The notes under the pieces were generated by a model. The model saw only the letters and a program-made list of their open reading frames with translations, ran no database searches and was not told the DNA's origin. Positions 54,016 through 63,061 of a stretch of 64,000 nt of DNA are shown here, piece after piece; the first letter of the stretch is position 1, and each line of letters starts with the position of its first letter. Source of the stretch: Budvicia diplopodorum. GTDB lineage: Bacteria > Pseudomonadota > Gammaproteobacteria > Enterobacterales > Enterobacteriaceae. The translations under genes and the position numbers were made by a program. Location of the stretch: the NCBI RefSeq assembly GCF_009800925.1, contig NZ_WOYF01000006.1:43937-107936 (forward strand), written 5' to 3'.

Positions 54016-54214
54016 ACTGTTTTTTGTACAACTGACATGATGATGCCTGCTTTAGCTGACTGGTCCATCGAAGTCAGTAAGCGGCCAGCTTCTTCAGCTG
54101 CAAAACGGCTGTATAAACGGAACCGTAAAGGATAAGAATCCGTGGCGGTTCCTGTAGCTGCTTAGCCACTCCGTGATCAAAACATTCGGCTCTCAGGGTT
54201 GGAAATCGTTCCAT
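54016..54214 (-). pseudogene. arsH: arsH N-terminal remnant, frameshifted and truncated
   Basis: From ATG 54214 with AAGGAAC upstream, the minus strand encodes MERFPTLRAECFDHG and then PRILILYGS, the NADPH-FMN-binding start of ArsH, before stopping at 54074. A shift of frame gives YSRFAAEEAGRLL, the next conserved ArsH segment, so a deletion has broken the gene. It then ends at the transposon-like repeat. ArsH is an organoarsenical or quinone reductase; the arsH-arsR divergent layout is that of the Yersinia arsHRBC transposon. Confidence 0.75.
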
Positions 54215-54254
54215 TTTTGTTCCTTCTTTAAAGATCTATGATTCTCAAAAAAAC

Positions 54255-54274
54255 ACATATGCTTTATCATATGT
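54255..54274. promoter_or_regulatory. ArsR operator
   Basis: ACATATG-N6-CATATGT is a perfect inverted repeat between the arsH remnant and arsR, similar to the ATCATATG-type E. coli ars operator. It would control both divergent units. Confidence 0.7.
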
Positions 54275-54300
54275 ATATTCTGAGTTCATTGGGCGAAAAA

Positions 54301-54621
54301 ATGCTACAGCCTGTTCAGCTTTTCAAAATTCTGTCGGATGAAACCCGGCTGGCCATCATTATGCTTCTTAGGGAGTCCGGTGAACTATGCGTCTGTGATA
54401 TCTGCGGGGCCACCTCACAGTCACAGCCTAAAATATCCCGCCACATGGCAATTTTGCGCGAGTCAGGGCTGGTTCTTGACCGTCGTGAAGGGAAATGGAT
54501 CCACTATCGGTTGTCCCCGCATATGCCGGCTTGGGCCGCTGAATCTATCACCACGGCCTGGCTATGCCTGCGGGAGGATGTCCGCAAATGGCTGGCAAAG
54601 TCTGCGTCGTTGTCCTGTTAA
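54301..54621 (+). CDS. arsR: Arsenical resistance repressor ArsR
   Basis: The 106-residue winged-helix repressor is close to E. coli ArsR: QLFKILSDETRLAIIMLL, the As(III) site C30-x-C32-xx-C35, and QSQPKISRHMAILRESGLVLDRREGKWIHYRLSP (key part QPKISRHMAILRESGL). Binding of arsenite releases it from the operator. I chose ATG 54301, which matches the E. coli N-terminus; the longer frame crosses the operator. arsB follows after 46 bases. Confidence 0.95.
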   Translation: MLQPVQLFKILSDETRLAIIMLLRESGELCVCDICGATSQSQPKISRHMAILRESGLVLDRREGKWIHYRLSPHMPAWAAESITTAWLCLREDVRKWLAKSASLSC

Positions 54622-54667
54622 CTGACACGCATACATATTCTTAAAATCATATATAATGGAGTCTGAG

Positions 54668-55957
54668 ATGTTACTGGCGGGGAGTATTTTTTTACTGACT
54701 CTGATCCTGGTGATCTGGCAACCTAGGGGCCTCAGCATTGGCTGGAGTGCGAGTATTGGCGCAGTGCTGGCGCTGATTTTCGGCGTCATTCATCCAAGTG
54801 ACATTCCGGTTGTTTGGAATATCGTCTGGAACGCGACAGCGACGTTTATCGCGGTGATCATCATCAGCTTACTGCTTGATGAGTCGGGCTTTTTCGAATG
54901 GGCTGCGCTATATGTTTCCCGCTGGGGCAACGGGCGCGGGCGCTTGCTGTTCACCTTGATTGTATTGCTTGGCGCAGCTGTCGCTGCGTTGTTTGCCAAC
55001 GACGGTGCCGCGCTGATCCTGACCCCGATAGTGATTGCCATGTTACTCGCGCTGGGGTTCAGCAAGGGTACTACGCTTGCCTTTGTTATGGCCGCCGGGT
55101 TTATTGCCGATACCGCCAGCCTGCCACTTATCGTGTCCAATCTGGTGAACATTGTCTCTGCCGATTACTTCAGTTTGGGCTTTACTGAATATGCTTCCGT
55201 TATGATCCCCGTTGATATTGCAGCCATCGCAGCCACGCTGGGCATGCTGCATATCTTCTTTCGCAGGGATATTCCGGCGACGTATGACGTTGCACTGCTA
55301 AAATTACCTGCCAGCGCGATAAAGGACCCGGCAACATTTAGGGCAGGCTGGATTGTCCTTGTGCTGCTGCTCGCGGGTTTCTTTGTTCTTGAGCCGCAGG
55401 GTATCCCTGTCAGTGTGATAGCAGCAACGGGGGCTGTTGTCCTGTTTGCGGTGGCGAAGAAAGGTCATGCTATTGACACCGGGAAAGTATTGCGGGGCGC
55501 TCCGTGGCAGATCGTCATCTTTTCGCTGGGAATGTACCTAGTAGTCTACGGTCTGCGCAACGCCGGACTGACGGAATACCTTTCTGGTGTACTGAATGTG
55601 CTGGCGGATAAAGGATTATGGTCTGCAACTTTTGGCACCGGCGTTCTAACGGCATTTCTATCCTCCATCATGAACAATATGCCTACAGTGCTGATTGGCG
55701 CATTGTCCATTGACGGGAGCACGGCTTCCGGCGTCGTTAAAGAGGCGATGATTTATGCTAACGTCATTGGCTGCGATTTAGGCCCTAAAATCACCCCTAT
55801 TGGCAGTCTGGCGACACTGCTGTGGTTGCATGTGCTTTCGCAGAAAAACATGACGATCTCCTGGGGATACTACTTCCGCACAGGCATCATCATGACCCTG
55901 CCTGTGCTGTTTGTCACTCTGGCCGCGCTGGCGTTGCGGCTCTCTGTCACTTTGTAA
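54668..55957 (+). CDS. arsB: Arsenite efflux pump ArsB
   Basis: The 429-residue twelve-helix transporter has the same length as E. coli ArsB and near-identical blocks, for example [40 protein letters not shown] and [20 protein letters not shown]. It exports As(III) and Sb(III) using the proton gradient. ATG 54668 is preceded by GGAG; the ATG four codons upstream is less likely. Similarity to E. coli and plasmid versions is higher than for most other genes here, as expected for a mobile operon. Confidence 0.97.
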   Translation: MLLAGSIFLLTLILVIWQPRGLSIGWSASIGAVLALIFGVIHPSDIPVVWNIVWNATATFIAVIIISLLLDESGFFEWAALYVSRWGNGRGRLLFTLIVLLGAAVAALFANDGAALILTPIVIAMLLALGFSKGTTLAFVMAAGFIADTASLPLIVSNLVNIVSADYFSLGFTEYASVMIPVDIAAIAATLGMLHIFFRRDIPATYDVALLKLPASAIKDPATFRAGWIVLVLLLAGFFVLEPQGIPVSVIAATGAVVLFAVAKKGHAIDTGKVLRGAPWQIVIFSLGMYLVVYGLRNAGLTEYLSGVLNVLADKGLWSATFGTGVLTAFLSSIMNNMPTVLIGALSIDGSTASGVVKEAMIYANVIGCDLGPKITPIGSLATLLWLHVLSQKNMTISWGYYFRTGIIMTLPVLFVTLAALALRLSVTL

Positions 55958-55969
55958 TGGGATACCGAT

Positions 55970-56395
55970 ATGAGCAACATTATTATCTATCACAACCCGG
56001 CCTGCGGCACTTCACGCAACACGCTGGAGATGATCCGCAATAGCGGCAATGAGCCGACAATTATTTACTATCTCGACACACCGCCGTCGCATGATGAGCT
56101 GGTTAAACTTATTGCAGATATGGGGATTACCGTGCGGGCGTTGCTGCGTAAGAACGTTGAGCCTTATGAGCAGCTTACCCTTGCCGATGAGCAGTTAACT
56201 GACGAACAGCTGATTGGCTTTATGCTCCAGCACCCAATCCTGATTAACCGTCCCATCGTCGTGACCCCTATGGGAACCCGGCTGTGTCGACCTTCCGAAG
56301 TCGTGCTGGATATTCTTCCGGAGTCACAGAAAGGAGCATTCACAAAAGAAGATGGTGAAAAAGTCACTGATGAAAAAGGTAAACGAATCAAATAG
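55970..56395 (+). CDS. arsC: Glutaredoxin-dependent arsenate reductase ArsC
   Basis: The 141-residue enzyme equals E. coli/R773 ArsC in length. It has catalytic Cys12 in YHNPACGTSRNTLEMI, and the anion-binding arginines lie in RALLRKNVEPYEQL, NRPIVVTPMGTRLCRP. It reduces arsenate to arsenite for export by ArsB. The gene starts 12 bases after arsB. A hairpin terminator follows. Confidence 0.97.
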   Translation: MSNIIIYHNPACGTSRNTLEMIRNSGNEPTIIYYLDTPPSHDELVKLIADMGITVRALLRKNVEPYEQLTLADEQLTDEQLIGFMLQHPILINRPIVVTPMGTRLCRPSEVVLDILPESQKGAFTKEDGEKVTDEKGKRIK

Positions 56396-56407
56396 AACCT
56401 GAAGAAT

Positions 56408-56448
56408 CATTCTCAGGTGTTGAATGTGCAGCTTTCACCCTGAGAATG
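56408..56448 (+). terminator. Inverted repeat ending the ars operon
   Basis: CATTCTCAGG (56408-56417) and CCTGAGAATG (56439-56448) are perfect 10-base complements around 21 bases, 12 bases after the arsC stop. A short GGTTT tail follows. Confidence 0.6.
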
Positions 56449-56575
56449 GTTTGCCGTCACGAGCAACTGTGTTGACGCTAAAACCTGCATTAAGGCGTTT
56501 AATCGCTGCCTGTTTTTGTTCTTCATTCAGGGCGGGAGGACGTCCGAAACATTGCCTGATGGTATTGCGCTTTCC
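56435..56575 (-). pseudogene. Serine-recombinase (resolvase/invertase) C-terminal remnant
   Basis: The minus strand reads GRPPALNEEQKQAAIKRLNA and then GFSVNTVARDG before diverging and stopping. This is the hinge and first part of the Hin-type HTH of Tn3-type resolvases. The catalytic domain is missing; an upstream in-frame stop lies near 56598. It is a leftover of the transposon that carried the ars genes. Confidence 0.65.
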
Positions 56576-57091
56576 GTTCATCAGAACCGGTTACTTAATA
56601 TTGGCGCGTGAGGGCTGGAAAATGAGTCGTCATCGACCATAACACCGCAACGCTCTGTACCCATTCCCTGCAGGAAATTAGACACCGTGATTCAGATCAC
56701 ACTTATAAAACCGAAACCGGAATTTTCTAGTAATTATGCTAGCTGTAATCGCTTGGTTTTTCCTATCAAATAATCCTCACCCAATATTGAATTTTTCAAC
56801 AGTGTACACTGCTAATTTTCTGATTAAATAGTCCAGAAGATTTTATCTATTGGCGTTATCACTGAAGCAAAACTTCAATTTCATCGTTATTTAGCAGTAG
56901 ATAATATTAATTTTCATAAACCATATCTAACGATTGTAGCCGACGCTACATGACACAATAACCAGAAATCACAGGTGGCAGTTGTTGAAAGGAAGTACGC
57001 CACATTATGGAAACTGTATCCATTTCTCGGAAGTAAGCTCGTGTAGCGGTATTCAAATAGCTCATTTCATTGAAAATACGTGAGGTTCTAT
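56576..57091. other. Noncoding region right of the ars island
   Basis: No gene is seen. CGTGA-TTCAGA-TCACA at 56686-56701 matches the CRP consensus TGTGA-N6-TCACA in nine of ten positions. It lies about 390 bases before the next start, far for direct activation. The right half is AT-rich and holds the promoter of the secreted protein gene. Confidence 0.35.
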
Positions 57092-58879
57092 ATGAAAATC
57101 ATATACTTCGTTATATTACTACTATCGATAGTTTTATCTCCCAGCGGCTATTCTCGCGATGTAAAAGGAGATCAACCCTCGGCTAGATCGGCGGGGCAGC
57201 AATCGCCACCGTCAGGCACTTCGATTAATAAAGCCACACCAAAAGAATCGGTACCTTTTCCAAAAGATCTATTAAAAACCAGCGCGGATTCACAAGCCAA
57301 ATCTGATGAGGTCAGTCAGACCCAATTTTGGGCCTGGAACAATGTTCCTAGCGCGGGATCGTGGGGAGGATATGTATGCCTTCGCCATAACTATCCGTCT
57401 GATGACACCATATTCTCTTATGCCTGTGACGGTTCGGAAGGGTACGTCGATTTCAATTTTCATGCTGATGGAACAATTACGCCCATTGGCTATGATCAAA
57501 TGTGCGTCACTTCCACCGGAAGCAATGCCAACTTAAAGCTTCGAAGCTGCAACAGCAGTCTGAGCCAAAAGTGGTATTTATACAGCAATAACAATGCTGA
57601 TTTTACGCTTCTCTACAGCGCTAATGAAAATGAATGCGTCACCTTTGGCTACACTGGCTTATGGTATGGGCAGGCCTATGGGCTGGCTTATACTTCATAC
57701 GGCAGCGATTGCACTAGTAGTTACTCAAACTGGCAAGTCAGCGGCTCAGTGGTACCCGGCCATCGCCCCAGCAATGCGGCCTTTACCACTATTCCGGCAT
57801 CGTTCTATTTTCCGACCGAAGACGCTACTCTGAGTAACCTCCAGGGCTATGCCGTCAGGCTTGGTGATACCAAGTACATCTACCCGGCAACGCCCGACAC
57901 GCAGACAATACCCGCAAATTGCGATGTAGCAACCAGCGATGTTGTCCCCGGATGGACACCGGAGAGCTGTCGCGAAGCGAAGGCAACCTGTAGCACTCTG
58001 TACCCAAATGGCGTGGGAACCGGCGACAACTATCGGTATATCAATCAACCGATGTATACCGTTGAACAGATGTTCAATACCATGTCAGATCAGAATTTCA
58101 ACTACATGATAAACGGCAGTTGGTACGATTTACGCGGAGCTAATTACCCGCCGGAACAGCCTGCAGTTATGTACACGGAACCCTGTACCCGACTTTTCGG
58201 TTGGCAATATGCCAATGGCACTCAGCTGTCTAGCCCCGATGACCGTGATTATGATTCATCTGGGGAAGCCCGTTCTTATCTGGATTCACTGGTGTTTTCA
58301 ACCCTCCACACAACCTATGAAAATAAGGTGAATTATTATCAGGTAAGCATTGCCGAGAACCCGAAAAAATACAATCCGTCAAACCCGAGTATGGATACTC
58401 AAACGCTGATAGCAAACGGGGCTAAATGGGCATTATCAGGATTACTGATCGCCAAAGACGGATTAATCTATCCACCGTGTTCAAGTTCGGTGACAACGGG
58501 CTGTGTGCCCACCAGTGCCAGCCCTGATAAACAGGCAGCACGAACCGTGGTTGGGCTTAGCTATGACAGCGCAAATCAGCAGCAAAGCATGGTGATGGTG
58601 GTAGTGCAAGGGGGGCGGACTTCCGGTCAGGGCCTCAATACCGCAGAGGCGGCCTATTTTCTGATGAGTCAATATGGCGCCACCGATGTGTTCTTATTGG
58701 ATGGTTCAGGATCTAGCCAGCTGGTTTCAAATCAAACGCCAACGTCGGGCGGTAGCGCAGTGACTCAATGTAGCGATCGCCCCGATCTGTACTGTACGGT
58801 TCCGGGCGATCTTCATGAAGGGCAACCCCGACTGAGGCCAATCGGTAACGTACTGGGGCTGCGTTTTGCTACGCCTTAA
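57092..58879 (+). CDS. Secreted ricin-B-lectin plus phosphodiester glycosidase protein
   Basis: The 595-residue product has a signal peptide (MKIIYFVILLLSIVLSPSG). A Ser/Thr/Pro-rich linker follows to about residue 70. A ricin-type beta-trefoil region spans about 75-215, with QxW-like repeats (SQKWYLY, SNWQVSG) and cysteines. A large C-terminal domain contains AARTVVGLSYD and ATDVFLLDGSGSSQLV near residue 555, the hallmark of the phosphodiester glycosidase family (relatives of the human uncovering enzyme). The usual DGGGSS reads DGSGSS here. I chose ATG 57092, with GAGG upstream, over GTG 57080. It probably binds and trims glycans outside the cell. It stands alone between the ars island and a YdcF gene. 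Confidence 0.75.
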   Translation: MKIIYFVILLLSIVLSPSGYSRDVKGDQPSARSAGQQSPPSGTSINKATPKESVPFPKDLLKTSADSQAKSDEVSQTQFWAWNNVPSAGSWGGYVCLRHNYPSDDTIFSYACDGSEGYVDFNFHADGTITPIGYDQMCVTSTGSNANLKLRSCNSSLSQKWYLYSNNNADFTLLYSANENECVTFGYTGLWYGQAYGLAYTSYGSDCTSSYSNWQVSGSVVPGHRPSNAAFTTIPASFYFPTEDATLSNLQGYAVRLGDTKYIYPATPDTQTIPANCDVATSDVVPGWTPESCREAKATCSTLYPNGVGTGDNYRYINQPMYTVEQMFNTMSDQNFNYMINGSWYDLRGANYPPEQPAVMYTEPCTRLFGWQYANGTQLSSPDDRDYDSSGEARSYLDSLVFSTLHTTYENKVNYYQVSIAENPKKYNPSNPSMDTQTLIANGAKWALSGLLIAKDGLIYPPCSSSVTTGCVPTSASPDKQAARTVVGLSYDSANQQQSMVMVVVQGGRTSGQGLNTAEAAYFLMSQYGATDVFLLDGSGSSQLVSNQTPTSGGSAVTQCSDRPDLYCTVPGDLHEGQPRLRPIGNVLGLRFATP

Positions 58880-58939
58880 ACATTAATTAACTCGCTCTAC
58901 GTAGGCCGCTGACAGAAGCGGCCTACGATAACCATTAAC

Positions 58940-59992
58940 TCAGATTTCCAGTAATTCTGGTGCTGAGCGCATCATATACAGCCCATAGGCGCGCAGTGCA
59001 TCGCGATAAATACCCAATTTTCTGGTGCCTTCATCCTGTAGTTCTGGCAGCGGCTTATCAGGAGCGGCTACCATCTGCACGTTAAATTTGGCCCCGGTAC
59101 TCCAGCCCAGAACTTCTAAAATGGCACGGCCGCGGCGGACATGGGTACCGGAACTGATTAGCACCACGTTTTTTATAGCTAACTCATTGATAATATAGTT
59201 GGAATAAATCATATTCTCGACGGTGTCGCGGGCGTAGTTCTCGTCAATAATCCGCGTTGAATCGATGCCTTTTTCAATCAGCCAACGCTTCATTTCAATC
59301 CCTTCGTTTTGGCCACTCTTCGGCACGCCGCCGGTAACGATAATTTTGGCGTTGGGAAGGGCTTTCGCCACTTCAAGGGTTTTATTGAGACGGTCAATCA
59401 GCGTTTGCGCCATGGTACCGTTATCTTGCAGAGCATAGCCCAGCGTCACAATCACGGCCGGCGTATCCGCTTTGAACGAAGCGGGGAGCTGGTCAACAAC
59501 TGGGGCTCGCAGTACGCTGTCAACGGTAGTAAAAATTTTGGCAATGTCATTGGCGCGTGCCGGATGGATTTTTTTCAACGCAAATAAAGCGGGGCCATCT
59601 TTTTTACCCTGAGCGTGGGTGTATAACGCTTGGTAGGTTAACGCATCAGCATCGTTTGGCGCCAGTTTGAGAATTTGATCGTAGGTGGCCATGGCCTCGT
59701 CCATCCGGCTTGCCCATACCTGAGTGGCGGCGATACTGTACAGAATATCCAGTCGGGTCGGAGCGAGTTGATATGCGGCTTTCAGGCTCTTCTCAAGCTT
59801 TGGCATATCCCAGACAACGTACGCCTGATGTGCCTGATTTAGCAGATTATGCACTTCGTCACGCTGGGTATTACTGGTCTGATAGTTAAACGTTATGACC
59901 TGAGTTGGTTGCGTTGCTGTCGGTGCAGCAGCGCAATAAAAGCTGGCCGAGAGTACGACAGCCGTTAACAGTGCGATTTTGGTATGTCTCAT
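58940..59992 (-). CDS. TPR plus YdcF/DUF218 periplasmic protein
   Basis: The 350-residue protein has a signal peptide (cleaved near CAAA). Two TPR-like repeats follow at about residues 50-135 (SLKAAYQLAPTRLDILYSIA, TYDQILKLAPNDADALTYQA). The DUF218 domain covers about 178-340: PAVIVTLGYALQDNGTMAQ, AKIIVTGGVPKSGQNEG, ENYARDTVENMIYSN and VVLISSGTHVRRGRAILE. E. coli relatives (SanA, ElyC, YdcF) act in envelope or peptidoglycan maintenance. Convergent with the lectin gene. Confidence 0.85.
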   Translation of the reverse strand: MRHTKIALLTAVVLSASFYCAAAPTATQPTQVITFNYQTSNTQRDEVHNLLNQAHQAYVVWDMPKLEKSLKAAYQLAPTRLDILYSIAATQVWASRMDEAMATYDQILKLAPNDADALTYQALYTHAQGKKDGPALFALKKIHPARANDIAKIFTTVDSVLRAPVVDQLPASFKADTPAVIVTLGYALQDNGTMAQTLIDRLNKTLEVAKALPNAKIIVTGGVPKSGQNEGIEMKRWLIEKGIDSTRIIDENYARDTVENMIYSNYIINELAIKNVVLISSGTHVRRGRAILEVLGWSTGAKFNVQMVAAPDKPLPELQDEGTRKLGIYRDALRAYGLYMMRSAPELLEI

Positions 59993-60293
59993 TACGCAAT
60001 CCCTCTAACTTATTGATAATAAAAAATGTGGTTGTATTTTAAGCAGGGTATATTTTTCGTCGAGAATTATCAATAACGAACAATTCGAAATGTGACGGGA
60101 ATGCCCATCATCAAAAAAAGCGGGCGAGGAGGGCAATTGCTGCTCACCGGCAATCCCGTTGTTATTAGTTATCAAATTAGCGGCTTTGATACGCATCAGA
60201 CCAAAACATCAAATAGATACAGTTGTGTCTAAAAATGGCTTTTTTTGGCAAAATTGGATATAATTATATCTATTATAAATCAGGGGTGCGGCT
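59993..60293. other. Divergent region between the YdcF gene and hipBA
   Basis: No gene is seen. It carries the divergent promoters and the hip operator at 60257-60270. Confidence 0.4.
60257..60270. promoter_or_regulatory. hipBA operator/promoter palindrome
   Basis: GATATAATTATATC is a perfect 14-base palindrome that includes a TATAAT -10-like hexamer, 24 bases before the hipB start. HipB-type antitoxins autoregulate by binding such sites. Confidence 0.55.
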
Positions 60294-60572
60294 ATGGACT
60301 TACTCTCTTTGCTCAGTGCTAACGACGTACAAAAAAGGCTAGCTGACTATTTACAGTCGCGTAGAAAAACCGCCAAGCTTTCCCGAGGCGATTTAGCCAA
60401 GCGCAGCACTGTTCCTGAATCAACCATCAAAAAGTTTGAAACTACCGGGCAGATCTCGTTACGCCAATTCCTATTGCTGTGGCAAAGCCTTGATTCATTA
60501 GACTCGTTATATGACCTGACCAAGCCGAAGCTAAGCCGACCAACCTCGATTGAAGAGGTGATCAATTCATGA
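60294..60572 (+). CDS. HipB-like HTH antitoxin
   Basis: The 92-residue protein has a Cro/CI-type helix-turn-helix: LADYLQSRRKTAKLSRGDLA then KRSTVPESTIKKFETTGQIS, and a short C-terminal tail. It is directly coupled to a HipA kinase gene (ATGA, four-base overlap). It should neutralise HipA and repress the operon. GGGG lies upstream of the start. Confidence 0.87.
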   Translation: MDLLSLLSANDVQKRLADYLQSRRKTAKLSRGDLAKRSTVPESTIKKFETTGQISLRQFLLLWQSLDSLDSLYDLTKPKLSRPTSIEEVINS

Positions 60573-61852
60573 ATGTATTTCATCCGGTTCGGCGACTTGA
60601 TGTACATCGGCGCATGAGCGATGGTCAAAGGGTTTTGGTTGGTACTCTGGCACAGAACGCCAGAGGAATCTATTTCCAGTATAGTGATGAATATATCAGC
60701 CATTTTTCCAGCTTATCGCCCTTCAAACTTGCGTTTAACGCCCAGCTCCAACAGGCGACATCACCGATTCACGGTGGACTATTTGGTACCTTTGCTGACT
60801 CATTGCCTGACGGTTGGGGCCTATTACTGATGGACCGGGTATTTCGGCAGCAGGGTGTTTCGCCGACCTTACTAACGGCAATGGACCGTTTGGCCTATGT
60901 GGGTAGCCAAGGATCCGGTGCGCTTGAATATACGCCAACGTCCGATTATCGCCTCACGTTCCCCCCTGATACCATTGATATTGCAACCTTAGCAGAGGAA
61001 GCCTGCTCTCTTTTTGAAGGTCAAACGGAGGTGGTATTAGCGCAGTTGGCCAACGCTGGCGGATCGGGCGGGGCCCGGCCAAAGTCACTGATTTATATCA
61101 GCCCTGATAACCCTAATCAGGCCAGCACAATAGCCACTCCCGGATATTCGCCCTGGTTAGTTAAATTTACCTCGAAGTCCCTTCAGCTTCAACATGAAGA
61201 AGGCCTGTGTGAAGCGGCATATCTACGAATGGCGGGGCGAGCAGGGCTGAAGGTTCCTGAATGGAAGCTGATTTCTCCTCCGCAAGGCTCACAGGCGATC
61301 GCATGGTTAGCCATGAAGCGTTTTGACTGTACCGAACAACATGGTCGATATCATTTGCATAGCCTATGCGGCCTTTTAGATGCAGATTTCCGTGCGCCAT
61401 CCATTGACTATGAAACCTTGATCAAGGCTTCTCAGGTGCTGTGCAAAAGCCCGGCAGTAGGGCAATTACAGTTCTCACGTGCAATGTTTAACTTATTTTC
61501 ACTCAACCAAGATGACCATACCAAGAACTGGGCGTTCCTACAGGACGATCGCGGTAACTGGACGCCTTCACCATTTTACGATGTGACATACAGTCCCAAT
61601 CCGTATGGTGAACATACCACTGCGTTTAATGGTTATGGTAAAGCACCGCCGATCAAGGCAATCCAACGATTAGCCGAACAGGCAAATTTTGATAGCTGGG
61701 CTTCAGCACAAGCGGCAATTGAAGAAATTGTGGCAGCATTGAGTAATTGGACGGAAATTGCTAAAGAGCTAAATATTTCACCGGCGACGACAAAAATGAT
61801 TAGCCGTAGTTTGAATGAGGTTTATCAGCAGAATAAGTTGTTGTTGAGCTGA
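60569..61852 (+). CDS. HipA-family serine/threonine kinase toxin
   Basis: The 427-residue protein is of HipA length (E. coli 440). An N-terminal small domain includes GLFGTFADSLPDGWG. The glycine-rich loop is GGSGGARPKSLI near residue 165, and the catalytic segment NQDDHTKNWAFLQD near residue 313 has the HipA-type D..N pair; YDVTYSPNP follows. HipA kinases phosphorylate tRNA synthetases or other targets to induce dormancy. All key residues appear present, so it is likely active. Confidence 0.9.
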   Translation: MNVFHPVRRLDVHRRMSDGQRVLVGTLAQNARGIYFQYSDEYISHFSSLSPFKLAFNAQLQQATSPIHGGLFGTFADSLPDGWGLLLMDRVFRQQGVSPTLLTAMDRLAYVGSQGSGALEYTPTSDYRLTFPPDTIDIATLAEEACSLFEGQTEVVLAQLANAGGSGGARPKSLIYISPDNPNQASTIATPGYSPWLVKFTSKSLQLQHEEGLCEAAYLRMAGRAGLKVPEWKLISPPQGSQAIAWLAMKRFDCTEQHGRYHLHSLCGLLDADFRAPSIDYETLIKASQVLCKSPAVGQLQFSRAMFNLFSLNQDDHTKNWAFLQDDRGNWTPSPFYDVTYSPNPYGEHTTAFNGYGKAPPIKAIQRLAEQANFDSWASAQAAIEEIVAALSNWTEIAKELNISPATTKMISRSLNEVYQQNKLLLS

Positions 61853-61891
61853 GCGGGGAAAGGGTGTAGCCGCTATAAACGGTATACCAAA

Positions 61892-62113
61892 TCATCGGTC
61901 AGTCAGCGCCTTGATGGTATGTTCATGACGTTGCATAATGGCATCAAATTCCGTGTCCAGTTTGGCGTTTTGATAGGCCTCAAATGCGGCTTTGCTGATA
62001 AGCACGGCGGCGCTGCCGTCACGGCGTGTGATCTCAACCGGCTCACCATTTAACGCGGTATCCAGTACGGTGGAAATATTGGCTCTGGCCTGTGTGGAGG
62101 TGTAGGTTTGCAT
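61892..62113 (-). CDS. Solitary Phd/YefM-family antitoxin
   Basis: The 73-residue protein has the Phd/YefM N-terminal DNA-binding fold: QTYTSTQARANISTVLDTAL, then GEPVEITRRDGSAAVLISKAAFEAYQ, and a C-terminal toxin-binding helix. I chose ATG 62113, preceded by AGGAGA. No toxin follows: only 39 bases separate its stop from the hipA stop on the other strand. Three TGTACA motifs lie upstream. It may be an orphan antitoxin, or act with a toxin encoded elsewhere. Confidence 0.85.
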   Translation of the reverse strand: MQTYTSTQARANISTVLDTALNGEPVEITRRDGSAAVLISKAAFEAYQNAKLDTEFDAIMQRHEHTIKALTDR

Positions 62114-62128
62114 GGATCTCTCCTGATA

Positions 62129-62160
62129 TGTACAAGATAAGTGTACATTTAAATTGTACA
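62129..62160. promoter_or_regulatory. Triple TGTACA operator of the Phd/YefM antitoxin
   Basis: TGTACA occurs at 62129-62134, 62142-62147 and 62155-62160, each start exactly 13 bases after the last. The array begins 16 bases upstream of the start codon, covering the likely promoter. Half-sites of this TGTAC type are typical for YefM and related antitoxins. Confidence 0.65.
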
Positions 62161-63061
62161 TTACCCCAGAACTAATGCGTACCTTGAGGCTTTATTAGAT
62201 TCAAAGGTTAGGGTTGTTCAGTCAGGATCTATGTTTGCTCACGTATAAATTCATTTCCTGCGCCACCGAGGAAGGTCGTCATGTTTACTGTAGCAGCATA
62301 TTTAACATAATATACATTATGCGCACCTATGTGTTATTTGAAGGATTCTGGCGTTCTGTGGCTAATCTTATGCTGTCTGATGTTCTAAGGATTGCCTGTT
62401 ATGGCCCATATCTAAACAGTCTGAGGCTCATTCATTGTCAACGATCATTCAATATCAGTTCTTTTTAAATTGACCGCTGTGGTTTGGCCAAAACAACAAA
62501 ACAAGTTTTGCTACTGACCGGTATTACAATCAAAAGCAAAAAGTGAATAAATGATTTCTGGTGATCGTGCATATATTTTCATGCGTAAAAAATTCGCTAT
62601 CAATATATGAACGGTTTATTGCTGACCAAAAATGCAATTCCATCGGCATCACGGTTATGTATAACAGCTTACGCACTTGTGTTTTGAGACCATACGATCT
62701 GCAAAATCTTATTCCTGGATAATCACTTATCCAATTCTTATCACATAAATCACGACAATTTTGCTGTCTTCATAAAGTAGTTCATGAGCCGACCTTGTGC
62801 ATCATGCTGGCGGAGGCTGAGGTAAAGAGGCTCCCTATCCTACGTCACTATCATGCAGCCAAGCTGGCTACTACAAAGCCAAAAAGACAATACATTGAAT
62901 GCATTAACCAATTGATTTTAATATAAAAGTAACTTGAATTGTAGGAATCAGAACCCATATATAATTTATGGTGATTTAGTTTGTCCGAATTGCCTACTCA
63001 GGGCTGAGATTATCCAGCCTAACTGGATAAAATATCCGTAAATAATATCTGGGGTTACAAA
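62161..63061. other. Long noncoding stretch
   Basis: About 900 bases with no convincing gene. A plus-strand frame at 62214-62468 lacks a ribosome site and family features. CATAAT-ATAC-ATTATG (62306-62321) is a short palindrome. The base composition is AT-rich, as in decayed accessory regions. Confidence 0.4.

Noticed and set aside
56424..56642. A 72-codon plus-strand frame after arsC
   Set aside because: It is the antisense of the resolvase remnant, whose minus-strand reading gives recognisable residues.
56686..56701. CRP-like site as promoter element of the lectin gene
   Set aside because: It is about 390 bases from the start codon with no promoter seen near it; kept only as a note in the region entry.
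62214..62468. An 84-codon plus-strand frame
   Set aside because: No ribosome site, unusual residue mix, and it lies in AT-rich DNA beside the antitoxin promoter.
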